DNA of 64,000 bases from Gemmobacter sp. (GTDB taxonomy: Bacteria; Pseudomonadota; Alphaproteobacteria; Rhodobacterales; Rhodobacteraceae), in the NCBI RefSeq assembly GCF_034676705.1, contig NZ_JAUCBS010000013.1, forward strand, positions 260,501 through 324,500. The letters run 5' to 3'. Positions 26,366 to 34,674 of this stretch are shown here, piece by piece. The notes below the pieces were generated by a model. It was not told where the DNA came from. It worked only from the letters and a program-made list of their open reading frames with translations, and made no database searches. Every line of letters begins with the position of its first letter. Position 1 is the first letter of the stretch. A program made the translations under genes and the position numbers.

Positions 26366-27351
26366 CAGAAACGGTCCGATTGGAGGGCGGTGATCTGCGG
26401 CCACAGCGGGCGGCCGGAGAGGGCGGCGCCCAGGGTGGCGGACCAGTCGGCCTCGCGTCCGTGGTCGTCGCGCCAGGTCCACAGGCGGCGGGTCAGCGGG
26501 TGCAGCGGGTATTCCTGGCTGAAGCCGATGGCGCCGTGGATCTGATGCGCCAGATCGGCGACCTTGCCCGCCGCCTCGCCCGCGCGGATCTTGGCGGCGG
26601 CGGCCAGCAGGACCAGCCGGTCGGGGTGGCTGTCGGCCAGCGGCAGGGCAAGGGCCGCCATCTGCGCGGCGGCGTCTGCGGCGGCAGTTTCGGCGGCCAT
26701 GGTGGCCAGATACTGCTGGATCGCCTGGAATTTCCCCAGTGCGCGGCCGAACTGCACCCGTTCGCCGGCATAGCGGGTTGTCATCTCCAGCACCGATTGC
26801 AGGGCACCGGCGATCTGCTGGGCGCGCAGGGCGGCGGCGATGGCGCGCGGCAGCTGCGGAGGCAGCGCCAGCGTGGCGGTGGCAAGCGGGGCGGGCAGGC
26901 TGGCCAGATCGTCGCGCGGTTCGCCGGCAATCGAACAGCCGTGCTGCCAGTCGCCGCCGGCCACGGAAAAAGTTGACAGCTGACAACTTTCCCCCCGCGC
27001 TTCGCAGATGATCAGCAGCGCCAGATGCCGGCCGAACGGCACCTTGCGCGCGGGGCCAAAGGCCATCGCGGCCGGACCTTCGGCCAGCGGCAGCCCGGCA
27101 CGGGCCAGCAGCCAGTTGGCCAGCATGGTTTCCGCCAGCGGCACCGGCGCCGCCACCGCGGCGGACATGCGCAGCGGTTCCATCGCCTCGGCCGGGTCAA
27201 GGCCGAAGCCGCCGTCCTCCTCGGCCAGCAGGGTCAGGGCAAAGCCCGCCTCCTCGATGGCGCGCCACAGCGCGGCAGGCCAGCCGGTGGGCGGGGCGGA
27301 ATGCTGCGCGAACAGCCGTCGCGCAGACTCTGCGATCAGATCCGATGCCAT
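26365..27351 (-). CDS. acyl-CoA dehydrogenase-like protein (probable partner subunit)
   Basis: 328 aa, shorter than a typical ACAD. It has WRAIEEAGFALTLLAEEDGGFGLDP, a middle region weak in the flavin-loop motifs, and IHGAIGFSQEYPLHPLTRRL near the C-terminus, but no clear catalytic Glu segment. This fits the non-catalytic half of an alpha2beta2 ACAD. It is first in the operon; the ATG at 27351 has GGGAG upstream and lies next to the IclR operator. A near-perfect 22-bp palindrome lies inside it at 26969-26990. Confidence 0.8.
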   Translation of the reverse strand: MASDLIAESARRLFAQHSAPPTGWPAALWRAIEEAGFALTLLAEEDGGFGLDPAEAMEPLRMSAAVAAPVPLAETMLANWLLARAGLPLAEGPAAMAFGPARKVPFGRHLALLIICEARGESCQLSTFSVAGGDWQHGCSIAGEPRDDLASLPAPLATATLALPPQLPRAIAAALRAQQIAGALQSVLEMTTRYAGERVQFGRALGKFQAIQQYLATMAAETAAADAAAQMAALALPLADSHPDRLVLLAAAAKIRAGEAAGKVADLAHQIHGAIGFSQEYPLHPLTRRLWTWRDDHGREADWSATLGAALSGRPLWPQITALQSDRF

Positions 27352-27369
27352 GGGTTCTCCCTTGCTATA

Positions 27370-27394
27370 TTTCACTAGATGAAATACTATTTCA
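27370..27394. promoter_or_regulatory. IclR-type operator between divergent genes
   Basis: Three alternating half-sites TTTCA-N5-TGAAA-N5-TTTCA form two overlapping perfect palindromes in an AT-rich island. It resembles the TGAAA...TTTCA boxes of IclR-family regulators such as KdgR. It lies 19 bp upstream of the dehydrogenase ATG and about 55 bp upstream of the IclR ATG. Confidence 0.7.
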
Positions 27395-27449
27395 TCAAGA
27401 ATACCATGGATCGGATGCGGTGCAACAGCCGTGTCGGCAGGAGGCGACG

Positions 27450-28235
27450 ATGACATCCTACAAGCCGGTCACGGCAGCCCTGCGGGTGCTGGAGGTGCTG
27501 GCGGCCCTGAACCGCCCCGTCGCAAAGCCCACGGTGGCCGGCCTGCATGAGGCGACGGGCATCGACAAGGCCACCGTGGTGCGGATGCTGGAAACGCTGA
27601 TCCATGCCGGCTATGTGCTGCGCGATGCCGATCAGCCGGTCTACCGGCCTACAGGCAAGACGCTGGCGCTGAGTACCGGATATGACCGACACAAGGTGGT
27701 CGGCGCCATCCTGGCCGATGATCTGGCAGCGTTCCGCCAGCGCATCGGCTGGCCGTCAGATGTGGCGCTGTTCGATCAGGATGCGATGCTGGTGGTGCAT
27801 TCCTCGCGCCCGCCGGAACCGCTGAACTTCATTCGTGCCTCGGGGTTCCGCGCGCCGGTGCTGGTGACCAGCCTGGGCCTGGCCTGGCTGGCGCATTGCC
27901 CCGAGGAGGAGCGCGCGGCCTTTGTCGCGCGGGCGGCGGCCGATCCGGCGCGCGACAACGATCTGGCGCGCGATCCGGCCCGGCTGGCGGCACGGTTGGC
28001 GCAGGTGCGGGCGCAGGGCCATGCGACGATGGACCCCAGCTATTCCCGCGCGCACTATGAAGGGCGGTTTTCCAGCATCGGCGTGCCGATCATGGCCGGC
28101 GGGCGGGTGTTCGGCGCGATCAACGCCATGCATCTGCTGAGCGCGCTTGGCCCGGACGAGGCGCGCGACCGCCTGCTGGCGCCGTTGCAGGAGGTGGCGG
28201 CGCGCATGGCGGTGCGTCTGGCCGAGCGGGGCTAG
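27450..28235 (+). CDS. IclR family transcriptional regulator
   Basis: 261 aa. The winged HTH is residues ~5-65 (LRVLEVLAALNRPVAKPTV, ATGIDKATVVRMLETLIHAG); the effector-binding IclR domain follows (SDVALFDQDAMLVVHSSRP, FSSIGVPIMAGGRVFGAINAM). The ATG at 27450 is preceded by AGGAGG. It is divergent from the ECH/ACAD operon and probably represses it and itself through the site at 27370-27394. The inducer is probably an acid or acyl-CoA degraded by that operon. Confidence 0.88.
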   Translation: MTSYKPVTAALRVLEVLAALNRPVAKPTVAGLHEATGIDKATVVRMLETLIHAGYVLRDADQPVYRPTGKTLALSTGYDRHKVVGAILADDLAAFRQRIGWPSDVALFDQDAMLVVHSSRPPEPLNFIRASGFRAPVLVTSLGLAWLAHCPEEERAAFVARAAADPARDNDLARDPARLAARLAQVRAQGHATMDPSYSRAHYEGRFSSIGVPIMAGGRVFGAINAMHLLSALGPDEARDRLLAPLQEVAARMAVRLAERG

Positions 28236-28240
28236 AGAAT

Positions 28241-28338
28241 CGGGGGGCGCGGCGGGGGCCCTGCCCCCGGGCCGGCGGTGCGCGGGGCTGGGGGCGCTGC
28301 GCCCTCCCCCGGGATATTTCGATCAGAGCGAAAGGGGG
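28241..28338 (+). repeat. intergenic repeat (copy B), probable transcription terminator
   Basis: Follows the IclR stop. G/C-run hairpins (GGGGGCCCTGCCCCC and others) precede the core CCCCCGGGATATTT and CAGAGCGAAAGGGG, as in copy A at 2973-3042. Confidence 0.65.
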
Positions 28339-28561
28339 GCGGCGGGGATCCGGTGCCTTGCGGCGGCACAAGGGGGCGGGGAATCACCTTTCGTTGAACG
28401 CCGGGCTTGAAACGAAGGGGTGCCCCGTTATATGCAGCCCAGACCGCCCGCGCCAATACGACGCGGGCGTTACCTGTTCGGTGACCGGGCCCCTCTGGCG
28501 GAAGTGGCGGCGCTTTCGTGATGTCGGCATCGCAACATCCATAGCCGCCGGACACCATGTC
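28339..28561 (+). promoter_or_regulatory. leader of the DUF475 gene with a hairpin
   Basis: Gene-free stretch after the repeat. It contains an 8-bp perfect stem CGCCCGCG/CGCGGGCG (28445-28452 and 28462-28469) with a 9-base loop, about 90 bp before the start codon. There is no U-run after it, so a simple terminator is unlikely; it may be a leader structure. Confidence 0.4.
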
Positions 28562-29671
28562 ATGACCTCAGGGACACCCCTTTCCATCGGCGCCGGGCAG
28601 AAGTCGACGCTGAGCTACTTCCGCTGGGCCTTTATCGTCACCGTCATCGGCCTTGCGCTGGGCCTGTGGCTGGGCTTTACCACCGAACACACCATCGGCG
28701 GCGCGCTGAAGGTGTTCTTCATTGTGACCGTCCTTGCGGTGCTGGAGATTTCGCTGTCGTTCGACAACGCGATCGTCAACGCCAACAAGCTGAAGGACAT
28801 GACCCCCAAGTGGCAGCAGCGGTTCCTGACCTGGGGGATCCTGATCGCGGTGTTCGGCATGCGGATCGTGTTCCCGCTGCTGATCGTGGTGATTGCCGCC
28901 AATGTCGGTCCCTGGACCGCGCTGGTCATGGCCGCCAGCCAGCCCGAGGAATACAGCCGCATCATGCATGATGCCCACCTGCCCATCGCGGCCTTTGGGG
29001 GCACCTTCCTGATGATGGTGGCGCTGACCTTCTTCTTTGACCACGAGAAGGACATCCACTGGGTGCGCTGGATCGAGGAAAAGGCATCGACCTATTCGTC
29101 GGTCAAGGGGATCGAGATCGCCTTTGTGCTGGTGATCATGCTGATCTTCTCGGAAGTGATCGAGAGCTACAAGGGCGCGAGCTATGCCACGACCTTTTTC
29201 CATTCGGCCATCTGGGGTCTGCTGACCTTTCTGCTGGTCGAGGTGCTGGGCGGCATCCTGGACCGGAGCCAGCAGATGATGGAAGGCGCGGCCAAGGGCG
29301 GCCTGGGCGCGTTCCTGTATCTGGAGGTGCTGGACGCCTCGTTCAGCTTTGACGGCGTGATCGGCGCCTTTGCGCTGTCGTCGAACCTGTTCATCATCGC
29401 CATCGGTCTGGGCGTGGGCGCGATGTATGTGCGGTCGATGACCATCATGCTGGTGGAAAAGGGCACGCTGGCGCAATACCGCTATCTGGAACATGGCGCG
29501 TTCTACGCCATCCTGATCCTGTCGGTGATCATGTATGTCCAGACGCTGACCCATATCCCCGAGGTCATCACGGGCCTGGGCGGTGCAGCGCTGATCGGGA
29601 TTTCGCTGTGGTCGTCGATCCGCTGGAACCGCACCAACGGCGACGAGGCGGCAGAGGCCGTCGAGGCCTGA
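28562..29671 (+). CDS. DUF475/TerC-like integral membrane protein
   Basis: 369 aa with about eight to nine membrane segments. The two Asp-rich half-motifs of the TerC superfamily are clear: LEISLSFDNAIVNANKLKDM near residue 55 and LEVLDASFSFDGVIGAFALS near residue 255. Proteins of this family are linked to tellurite resistance and to metal (for example Mn) transport or stress; the actual substrate cannot be told here. The ATG at 28562 gives the usual N-terminus, but its ribosome site is weak. It is a single gene between the two catabolic operons. Confidence 0.82.
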   Translation: MTSGTPLSIGAGQKSTLSYFRWAFIVTVIGLALGLWLGFTTEHTIGGALKVFFIVTVLAVLEISLSFDNAIVNANKLKDMTPKWQQRFLTWGILIAVFGMRIVFPLLIVVIAANVGPWTALVMAASQPEEYSRIMHDAHLPIAAFGGTFLMMVALTFFFDHEKDIHWVRWIEEKASTYSSVKGIEIAFVLVIMLIFSEVIESYKGASYATTFFHSAIWGLLTFLLVEVLGGILDRSQQMMEGAAKGGLGAFLYLEVLDASFSFDGVIGAFALSSNLFIIAIGLGVGAMYVRSMTIMLVEKGTLAQYRYLEHGAFYAILILSVIMYVQTLTHIPEVITGLGGAALIGISLWSSIRWNRTNGDEAAEAVEA

Positions 29672-29676
29672 GGGCG

Positions 29677-30960
29677 CTAGTGGCCCGGGGGCGGCAGTTC
29701 CCGGGCATGGGTCAGGCGGCGCGTCAGCACAAAGGGCGCCGCCGCCAGCACAACGGCCAGCGCCGCCACCACGAAGGCGGCGCTGTAATCGCCGGTCCAG
29801 GCATAAAGCCGGCCCGACAGCCAGGCGCCAAAGGCCGATCCGAACGACATCAGCATGAAGATCAGCCCGTAGATGGAACTGACGCGGCCCCGGGCAAAGA
29901 TGCGGGCGTTCAGCGATGAAATCACCGGCCCCCGCGCGCCCTGGCTGGTGCCGAAGGTCAGGATGAACAGCCAGACCAGCGCAGGATGCGGCCAGATCGC
30001 AAAGGCCAGCAGTGCCAGCACCCCCGCCAGCGTCCCAGCATAGGACACCAGCGTGGCCCGCCGGATGCCGAACCGCACCATCGCCCAGCCCGAGACGATG
30101 ACCCCGAAGATCGACAGCATCCCCGCCGTGCCAAAGGCCAGCGCGGCGGCCAGCGGGGGATAGCCGCGCGAGATCAGAAAGGCGATCACCTGCACGGTCG
30201 TCAGATAGGCGGCAACGGCGGTAAAGAAGAACGCCTGCACCAGCAGCCAGAATTCCACCGTGCGCAGGGCGCTGCGCACCGTCCATTGCGGGCCGGTCGC
30301 CTGCATGGTGCCGCGTGCCGCCCGGCCCCGTGCTGCGGCGGCCCGGGGGTTGCCGGCGGCGCCATCGCCGATCCGGCCCCAGGGCAGCAGCGCCAGCAGC
30401 GGCACCAGCGCGGCACAGCACCAGAACAGGATGCGGTAGGTGTCGCGCCAGCCGAAGGCGTCGATCCCGGCCTGGGCCAGCGGCACCACCAGCAGCATGC
30501 CGGACCCGAAGCCGGCATAGGCGATGGCGACCATCAGCCCCATCTGCCGGTCGAACCATCGCCCGATCAGCGCCGCCGCCGGCACCATGCCCATCAGCGA
30601 GGCCGCCATGCCGCACAGCACGCCCGGCGCCAGATACAGGTGCCACAGCGCACTGGTATTCCCCGCCACCAGCATGGCCAGCGCCAGCAGCGCCGCCCCG
30701 GTCAGGTAGGACACGCGCGGCCCCCAGCTGTCCAGCAGCGTGCCGGTAAAGGGCGACATCGCCCCCAGCGTCAGCAGATAGGCCGAATAGACCTGGGTCA
30801 GCTGGGCATGGTTCCAGCCGAATTCCTGTTCCAGCGGCTGCATGAACACCATGAAGGTATCCACGATGCCGCGCGCCAGAAAGTTGCAGGCAAAGCCGAC
30901 CACCACCACGATCACCGCAAGGGCCGTGGGGCCGATGATCCGCCTGCCTGCCGGTTCCAT
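29677..30960 (-). CDS. MFS transporter (monocarboxylate/oxalate-formate type)
   Basis: 427 aa, 12 predicted membrane segments. It has the family's early segment IIGPTALAVIVVVVGFACNF, the loop FTGTLLDSWGPRVSYLTG (MFS motif A-like), and a central cytoplasmic loop rich in Ala/Arg (~205-225). It is the last gene of the minus-strand operon that starts at 37057, three bases after the CitE-like gene, so it most likely imports the acid degraded by the operon. Substrate is inferred from context. Confidence 0.85.
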   Translation of the reverse strand: MEPAGRRIIGPTALAVIVVVVGFACNFLARGIVDTFMVFMQPLEQEFGWNHAQLTQVYSAYLLTLGAMSPFTGTLLDSWGPRVSYLTGAALLALAMLVAGNTSALWHLYLAPGVLCGMAASLMGMVPAAALIGRWFDRQMGLMVAIAYAGFGSGMLLVVPLAQAGIDAFGWRDTYRILFWCCAALVPLLALLPWGRIGDGAAGNPRAAAARGRAARGTMQATGPQWTVRSALRTVEFWLLVQAFFFTAVAAYLTTVQVIAFLISRGYPPLAAALAFGTAGMLSIFGVIVSGWAMVRFGIRRATLVSYAGTLAGVLALLAFAIWPHPALVWLFILTFGTSQGARGPVISSLNARIFARGRVSSIYGLIFMLMSFGSAFGAWLSGRLYAWTGDYSAAFVVAALAVVLAAAPFVLTRRLTHARELPPPGH

Positions 30961-30963
30961 GTG

Positions 30964-31824
30964 CTAGCCCCGCCCCGCCGCCGCCAGAATCTTGCGCGCC
31001 GCGCGCTCGTGGGGCTTGTCGATCATCTTGCCGCCGATCGTCACCACGCCAAGCCCCGGATTTTCGTCAAAGGTGCGGATGACGGTTTCGGCCCAGGCCA
31101 CCTCGTCGGCGGTGGGGGTGAAGGCGGCGTTTACCGGATCGACATGGCTGGGGTGAATCACCATCTTGGCCACGAACCCGTCGCGGCGGGCGGCGCGGGA
31201 TTCGTCGGCCACATACTCCAGATCGCCGATGGCGGTGCAGACGGTATCAATGGCCATCACCCCGGCCGAGGCGGCGGCGAACAGGCACAGGTTGCGCGCC
31301 AGCACGAAGGGCCCGGCATAGGCCGCGCCATCGCGGTTCGACGTGGCGCCCAGCGAGGCCGACAGATCCTCGGCCCCCCACAGCAGGCCCCTTAGCCGGG
31401 GATGGGCGGGGGTGTAGCTGGCCATGCCCAGCACCGCTTCGGCGGTTTCGGTGGCCACGGCCATGATCCAGGTGGTGCCCTGCGGCAGCCCTGCTGCGGC
31501 CTCGAACGCCGACAGGTAGTGGCCCAGTTCGGCAATATCCGCCCCGCCGCGCGATTTCGGCAGCAGGATGCCATCGGGCCGGTGCGGCATGACGGCGGCC
31601 AGATCGTCCAGCGTCAGCCCGGTGTCGAAGGCGTTGACCCGCACGATCAGCTGCTTGCTGGCGCGGTCGGCGTCCAGCATCTGGGCCACGGTGCCGCGTG
31701 CGGCGGCCTTGGCGGGGGCGGCGACCGAATCCTCCAGATCCAGCACCAGTGCATCGGCGGCGGTGCCCATCGCCTTGGCGAACTTGCGCGGGCTGTCGCC
31801 GGGCACGAACAGGATCGACCGCAT
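30964..31824 (-). CDS. HpcH/HpaI-CitE family acyl-CoA lyase (citramalyl-/malyl-CoA lyase-like)
   Basis: 286 aa TIM-barrel lyase. SILFVPGDSPRKFAKAMG, ALVLDLEDSVAAPAKAAAR (Mg-binding Asp/Glu), IVRVNAFDTG, LLWGAEDLSASLGA and AKMVIHPSHVDPVNAAF are the CitE signatures. These enzymes cleave a 3-hydroxyacyl-CoA such as citramalyl-CoA into acetyl-CoA plus an oxoacid. The ATG overlaps the stop of the MaoC hydratase gene, so hydration and cleavage are coupled. The combination with MaoC, a Cat1-type transferase and ACAD recalls the itaconate (rip) pathway; methylmalyl- or malyl-CoA is an alternative. Confidence 0.87.
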   Translation of the reverse strand: MRSILFVPGDSPRKFAKAMGTAADALVLDLEDSVAAPAKAAARGTVAQMLDADRASKQLIVRVNAFDTGLTLDDLAAVMPHRPDGILLPKSRGGADIAELGHYLSAFEAAAGLPQGTTWIMAVATETAEAVLGMASYTPAHPRLRGLLWGAEDLSASLGATSNRDGAAYAGPFVLARNLCLFAAASAGVMAIDTVCTAIGDLEYVADESRAARRDGFVAKMVIHPSHVDPVNAAFTPTADEVAWAETVIRTFDENPGLGVVTIGGKMIDKPHERAARKILAAAGRG

Positions 31825-32279
31825 CACGCGACCTCTTGCTTGCGCATCAGGCCGGTGCGGCGGCAGGTGGCCACCACCTCGCCCCGCTGGTTCAGGCAGG
31901 CATGTTCGAATTCCACGATGCCGGCATTGGGGCGCGAGGCGCTTTCGCGTTTGCCGATGATCGTGGTGCGGGCGCGCAGCGTGTCGCCGGCGAACACCGG
32001 CTTGGGGAACTTCACATCGGTCATGCCCAGGTTGGCAATGGTGGTGCCCAGCGTGGTGTCCGTCACCGCCATGCCGATCATGATGGCGAGCGTATAGAGG
32101 CTGTTGAACAGCGGCTTGCCCCATTCGGTCTGTTCGGCGAAATGGCTGTCGATGTGCAGCGGCTGGGTATTCATGGTCATCAGGCTGAACGAGATGTTGT
32201 CATATTCGGTGACCGTGCGGCTGAGATCGTGGTTGAAGACGCGCCCGATGTCGAACTGTTCGTAGTAAAGCCCTGCCAT
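31824..32279 (-). CDS. MaoC-like enoyl-CoA hydratase
   Basis: 151 aa, one hot-dog domain. LYYEQFDIGRVFNHDLSRTV is the N-terminal MaoC stretch, TQPLHIDSHFAEQTEWGKPL carries the hydratase Asp/His (usual D-x4-H-x-D region), and SLYTLAIMIGMAVTDT and VFAGDTLRARTTI complete the domain. It would hydrate an unsaturated dicarboxyl-CoA (itaconyl- or mesaconyl-CoA) to supply the lyase. The ATG at 32279 has GGAGG six bases upstream. Confidence 0.87.
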   Translation of the reverse strand: MAGLYYEQFDIGRVFNHDLSRTVTEYDNISFSLMTMNTQPLHIDSHFAEQTEWGKPLFNSLYTLAIMIGMAVTDTTLGTTIANLGMTDVKFPKPVFAGDTLRARTTIIGKRESASRPNAGIVEFEHACLNQRGEVVATCRRTGLMRKQEVA

Positions 32280-32292
32280 TCTGTCCTCCGTG

Positions 32293-33423
32293 TCACAGCA
32301 TGATGCCGGCGGCGCGCAGCGCGTCGCGGCGGTGTTCGGGTATGCCCCAATCCCCCAGTGCCGCCGCCCCGGCCCCGCGCGGTTGCGGCGGGGTGGGCGT
32401 GGCGGTGGGCGTTGCGGAAAAGCGTGGTGCCGGGGCCGGTTGCGGATGGCCCGCCACCGTGACCCAGCTGCTGCGCGCCTGCGCGGCAGGGTGGGCCTGC
32501 GCCTCGGCAAAGGTCAGGACGGGCGCGGCGCAGGCATCGGTGCCGGCGAATACATCGGCCCAGTGGTCGCGGCTGTGGCTGGCGATGCGGTCGGCCAGCA
32601 GGCGGCGGGCGGCGGGCCATGTCGTGCGGTCGGCCATATCGGGAAAGGTCGCCGGATCGAACCCCAGCCCGCGCAGCAGATCGGCGCGGAACTTTGCCTC
32701 GATCGGGGCGATGGCCAGATAGCCGCCGCAGGCGCAGATGTAGCTGTCATAATGGGGTGCGCCGGTATCCAGCAGGTTTTCGCCGCGCCCGCCCGGATGG
32801 ATGCCCGCCGCGATCAGCCCCAGCAGCGGCGTGGCCAGCAGCGACACGCCATCGACGATGGCCGCATCCACCACCTGCCCGCGCCCCGACCGGATGGCGG
32901 CCAGCAGGCCGATCACCATCATCAGGCTGCCGCCGGCGAAATCGCCCAGCAGGTTGGCGGGCGGGGTCGGGGCCTGGCCCGCGCGCCCCAGCGCATCCAG
33001 CACGCCGGTTTGGGCCAGATAGGTCAGGTCATGCCCGGCGGTGGGTGCCAGCGGCCCGGTCTGGCCCCAGCCGGTCAGCCGGCCATAGGCGAGGCGGGGG
33101 TTGCGGGCCAGGCAGGTGTCCGGCCCCAGCCCCAGCCGCTCCATCACGCCGGGGCGAAAGCCCTCGATCAGGCCATCGGCCTGCGCGATCAGGTCCAGCA
33201 CCAGATCCACCGCCTGCGGCCGCTTCAGATCCAGCGCGACCGAGGCCCGCCCCCGGGTGGCAAAATCGCAGTCGACCGGCCGATCTATCCCGATGCCCGA
33301 TGGCTGGATCCGGTCGATCCGCAGCACGGTGGCGCCCAGATCGGCCAGCACCATGGCGGCAAACGGGCCGGGGCCGATGCCGACCATCTCGATGAACTTC
33401 ATTCCGGCCAGCGGCCCGGTCAT
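32293..33423 (-). CDS. CaiB/BaiF family III protein, alpha-methylacyl-CoA racemase-like
   Basis: 376 aa. GIGPGPFAAMVLADLGATVLRI matches AMACR more than CoA-transferases; PANLLGDFAGGSLMMVIGLL carries the conserved Asp (~153), and GRGQVVDAAIVDGVSLL follows as in the family. It could racemise the 2-methyl centre of a methylsuccinyl- or citramalyl-CoA, or act as a CoA-transferase. Its start overlaps the stop of the upstream acetyl-CoA hydrolase/transferase gene. The Pro/Ala-rich C-terminal part (~335-355) is unusual but open. Confidence 0.83.
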   Translation of the reverse strand: MTGPLAGMKFIEMVGIGPGPFAAMVLADLGATVLRIDRIQPSGIGIDRPVDCDFATRGRASVALDLKRPQAVDLVLDLIAQADGLIEGFRPGVMERLGLGPDTCLARNPRLAYGRLTGWGQTGPLAPTAGHDLTYLAQTGVLDALGRAGQAPTPPANLLGDFAGGSLMMVIGLLAAIRSGRGQVVDAAIVDGVSLLATPLLGLIAAGIHPGGRGENLLDTGAPHYDSYICACGGYLAIAPIEAKFRADLLRGLGFDPATFPDMADRTTWPAARRLLADRIASHSRDHWADVFAGTDACAAPVLTFAEAQAHPAAQARSSWVTVAGHPQPAPAPRFSATPTATPTPPQPRGAGAAALGDWGIPEHRRDALRAAGIML

Positions 33424-34673
33424 GCCAGGCCCCCGTCGTGCCAGTGGCGGGCCAACGCCTCGCGGTGGTCGGGGTGGGCGATGGCGATCATCCGGCGCGC
33501 GCGTTCGGCCAGCGACTGGCCGCGCAGGTCGGCCACGCCATGTTCGGTGACGAAGGTATCGGCATCGGCCCGCCCGCAGGTGGCGGCGCCGACGCGGGCC
33601 ACGATCCGGCTTGCGCCCTTGGGCGTGACCGAGGGCAGGGCGATGATCGACCGGCCCCCCGAGGACAGCGGCGCGGCGCGCACGAAATCCGCCTGCCCGC
33701 CCACCGCGCCCAGATAGCGCCCGCCCACCTCCTCTGACCCGACCTGTCCGGTCAGATCCACCTCCAGCGCCGAGTTGATGGCGTGAAAGCGTGACAGGCC
33801 GGCGATGATGGCGGGGTTGTGGGTTTCGTCCGGCCCCGCGATGCGCAGGGCGGGGTTGCGGTCGGCCAGCGCGTAAAGCCGCGGGGTGCCGATCAGCATG
33901 CCGAATACCGAAACGCCTCGGTCGCGTTCCTTGCGGGCATTGGTCAGCACGCCGGTCTGGATCAGATCGGCCACCCCTTCGGGCGCGGCGCCGGAATGCA
34001 GGCCAAGGTCGCGGTGGCCCGACAGCGCGGCCAGCACGGCGGCGGGAATGGTGCCCACGCCCAGCTGGATCACCGCGCCATCGGGGATCAAGGCCGCGAC
34101 ATGGGCCGCCACCCGGCGGTCGATGTCCGAGATCGGGGCAGGGGGCAGGGTGACGGGCGGCTCTGCCCCCTGGACCAGCGCGGTCAGGGGCAGGTCACCC
34201 ACATCGCCGCCATGGCAGGCCGGCAGATGCGGGTTCAGTTCCGCCACCACAACCCGCGCCTGCCGGGCCACACGCGCCACGAAATCGCGGCACAGGCCAA
34301 GGTTCCAGCCCTTGCCCGACAGCGCGGGGCGCAGTTGCAGCAGCACGGCATCCACCGGCATCCGGTCGCTGCCCATCGTCGCCGCCAGTGCCGAGACATG
34401 CATGGGATAGATTGCCAGCCGCCGCTCGCGTGCCAGCCGCGCCCCGGCCCCGAAGGCGCCATAGCATTCCAGCCGCAGCGCGGGCGGCACGTCGCCCGAC
34501 CAGACATCGGACCACATCGGGCCAAGAAATACCGGCAAATCATAGGGCGGCGGGGCCGCCACCAGACGGCGGGTCAACGTCAGCGGTTCCGCCGTGCCCT
34601 GACCCACCAGCACCCGGCCGCCGGGCCGCAGCAGGGGGGCATAATCCAGCCGGTCTGCCGGAACCGCGCGCAT
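33420..34673 (-). CDS. acetyl-CoA hydrolase/transferase family protein (Cat1/RipA-like CoA-transferase)
   Basis: 417 aa. The two-domain class I CoA-transferase fold is visible: VLVGQGTAEPLTLTRRLVA at the N-terminus, VIQLGVGTIPAAVLAALSGH in the second domain, and the catalytic Glu in HAINSALEVDLTGQVGSE. It activates a dicarboxylate by moving CoA from acetyl- or succinyl-CoA; itaconate CoA-transferase of the rip pathway is in this family. It starts one base from the stop of the acyl-CoA dehydrogenase gene. The substrate is inferred from the operon. Confidence 0.85.
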   Translation of the reverse strand: MRAVPADRLDYAPLLRPGGRVLVGQGTAEPLTLTRRLVAAPPPYDLPVFLGPMWSDVWSGDVPPALRLECYGAFGAGARLARERRLAIYPMHVSALAATMGSDRMPVDAVLLQLRPALSGKGWNLGLCRDFVARVARQARVVVAELNPHLPACHGGDVGDLPLTALVQGAEPPVTLPPAPISDIDRRVAAHVAALIPDGAVIQLGVGTIPAAVLAALSGHRDLGLHSGAAPEGVADLIQTGVLTNARKERDRGVSVFGMLIGTPRLYALADRNPALRIAGPDETHNPAIIAGLSRFHAINSALEVDLTGQVGSEEVGGRYLGAVGGQADFVRAAPLSSGGRSIIALPSVTPKGASRIVARVGAATCGRADADTFVTEHGVADLRGQSLAERARRMIAIAHPDHREALARHWHDGGLA

Positions 34674-34674
34674 C

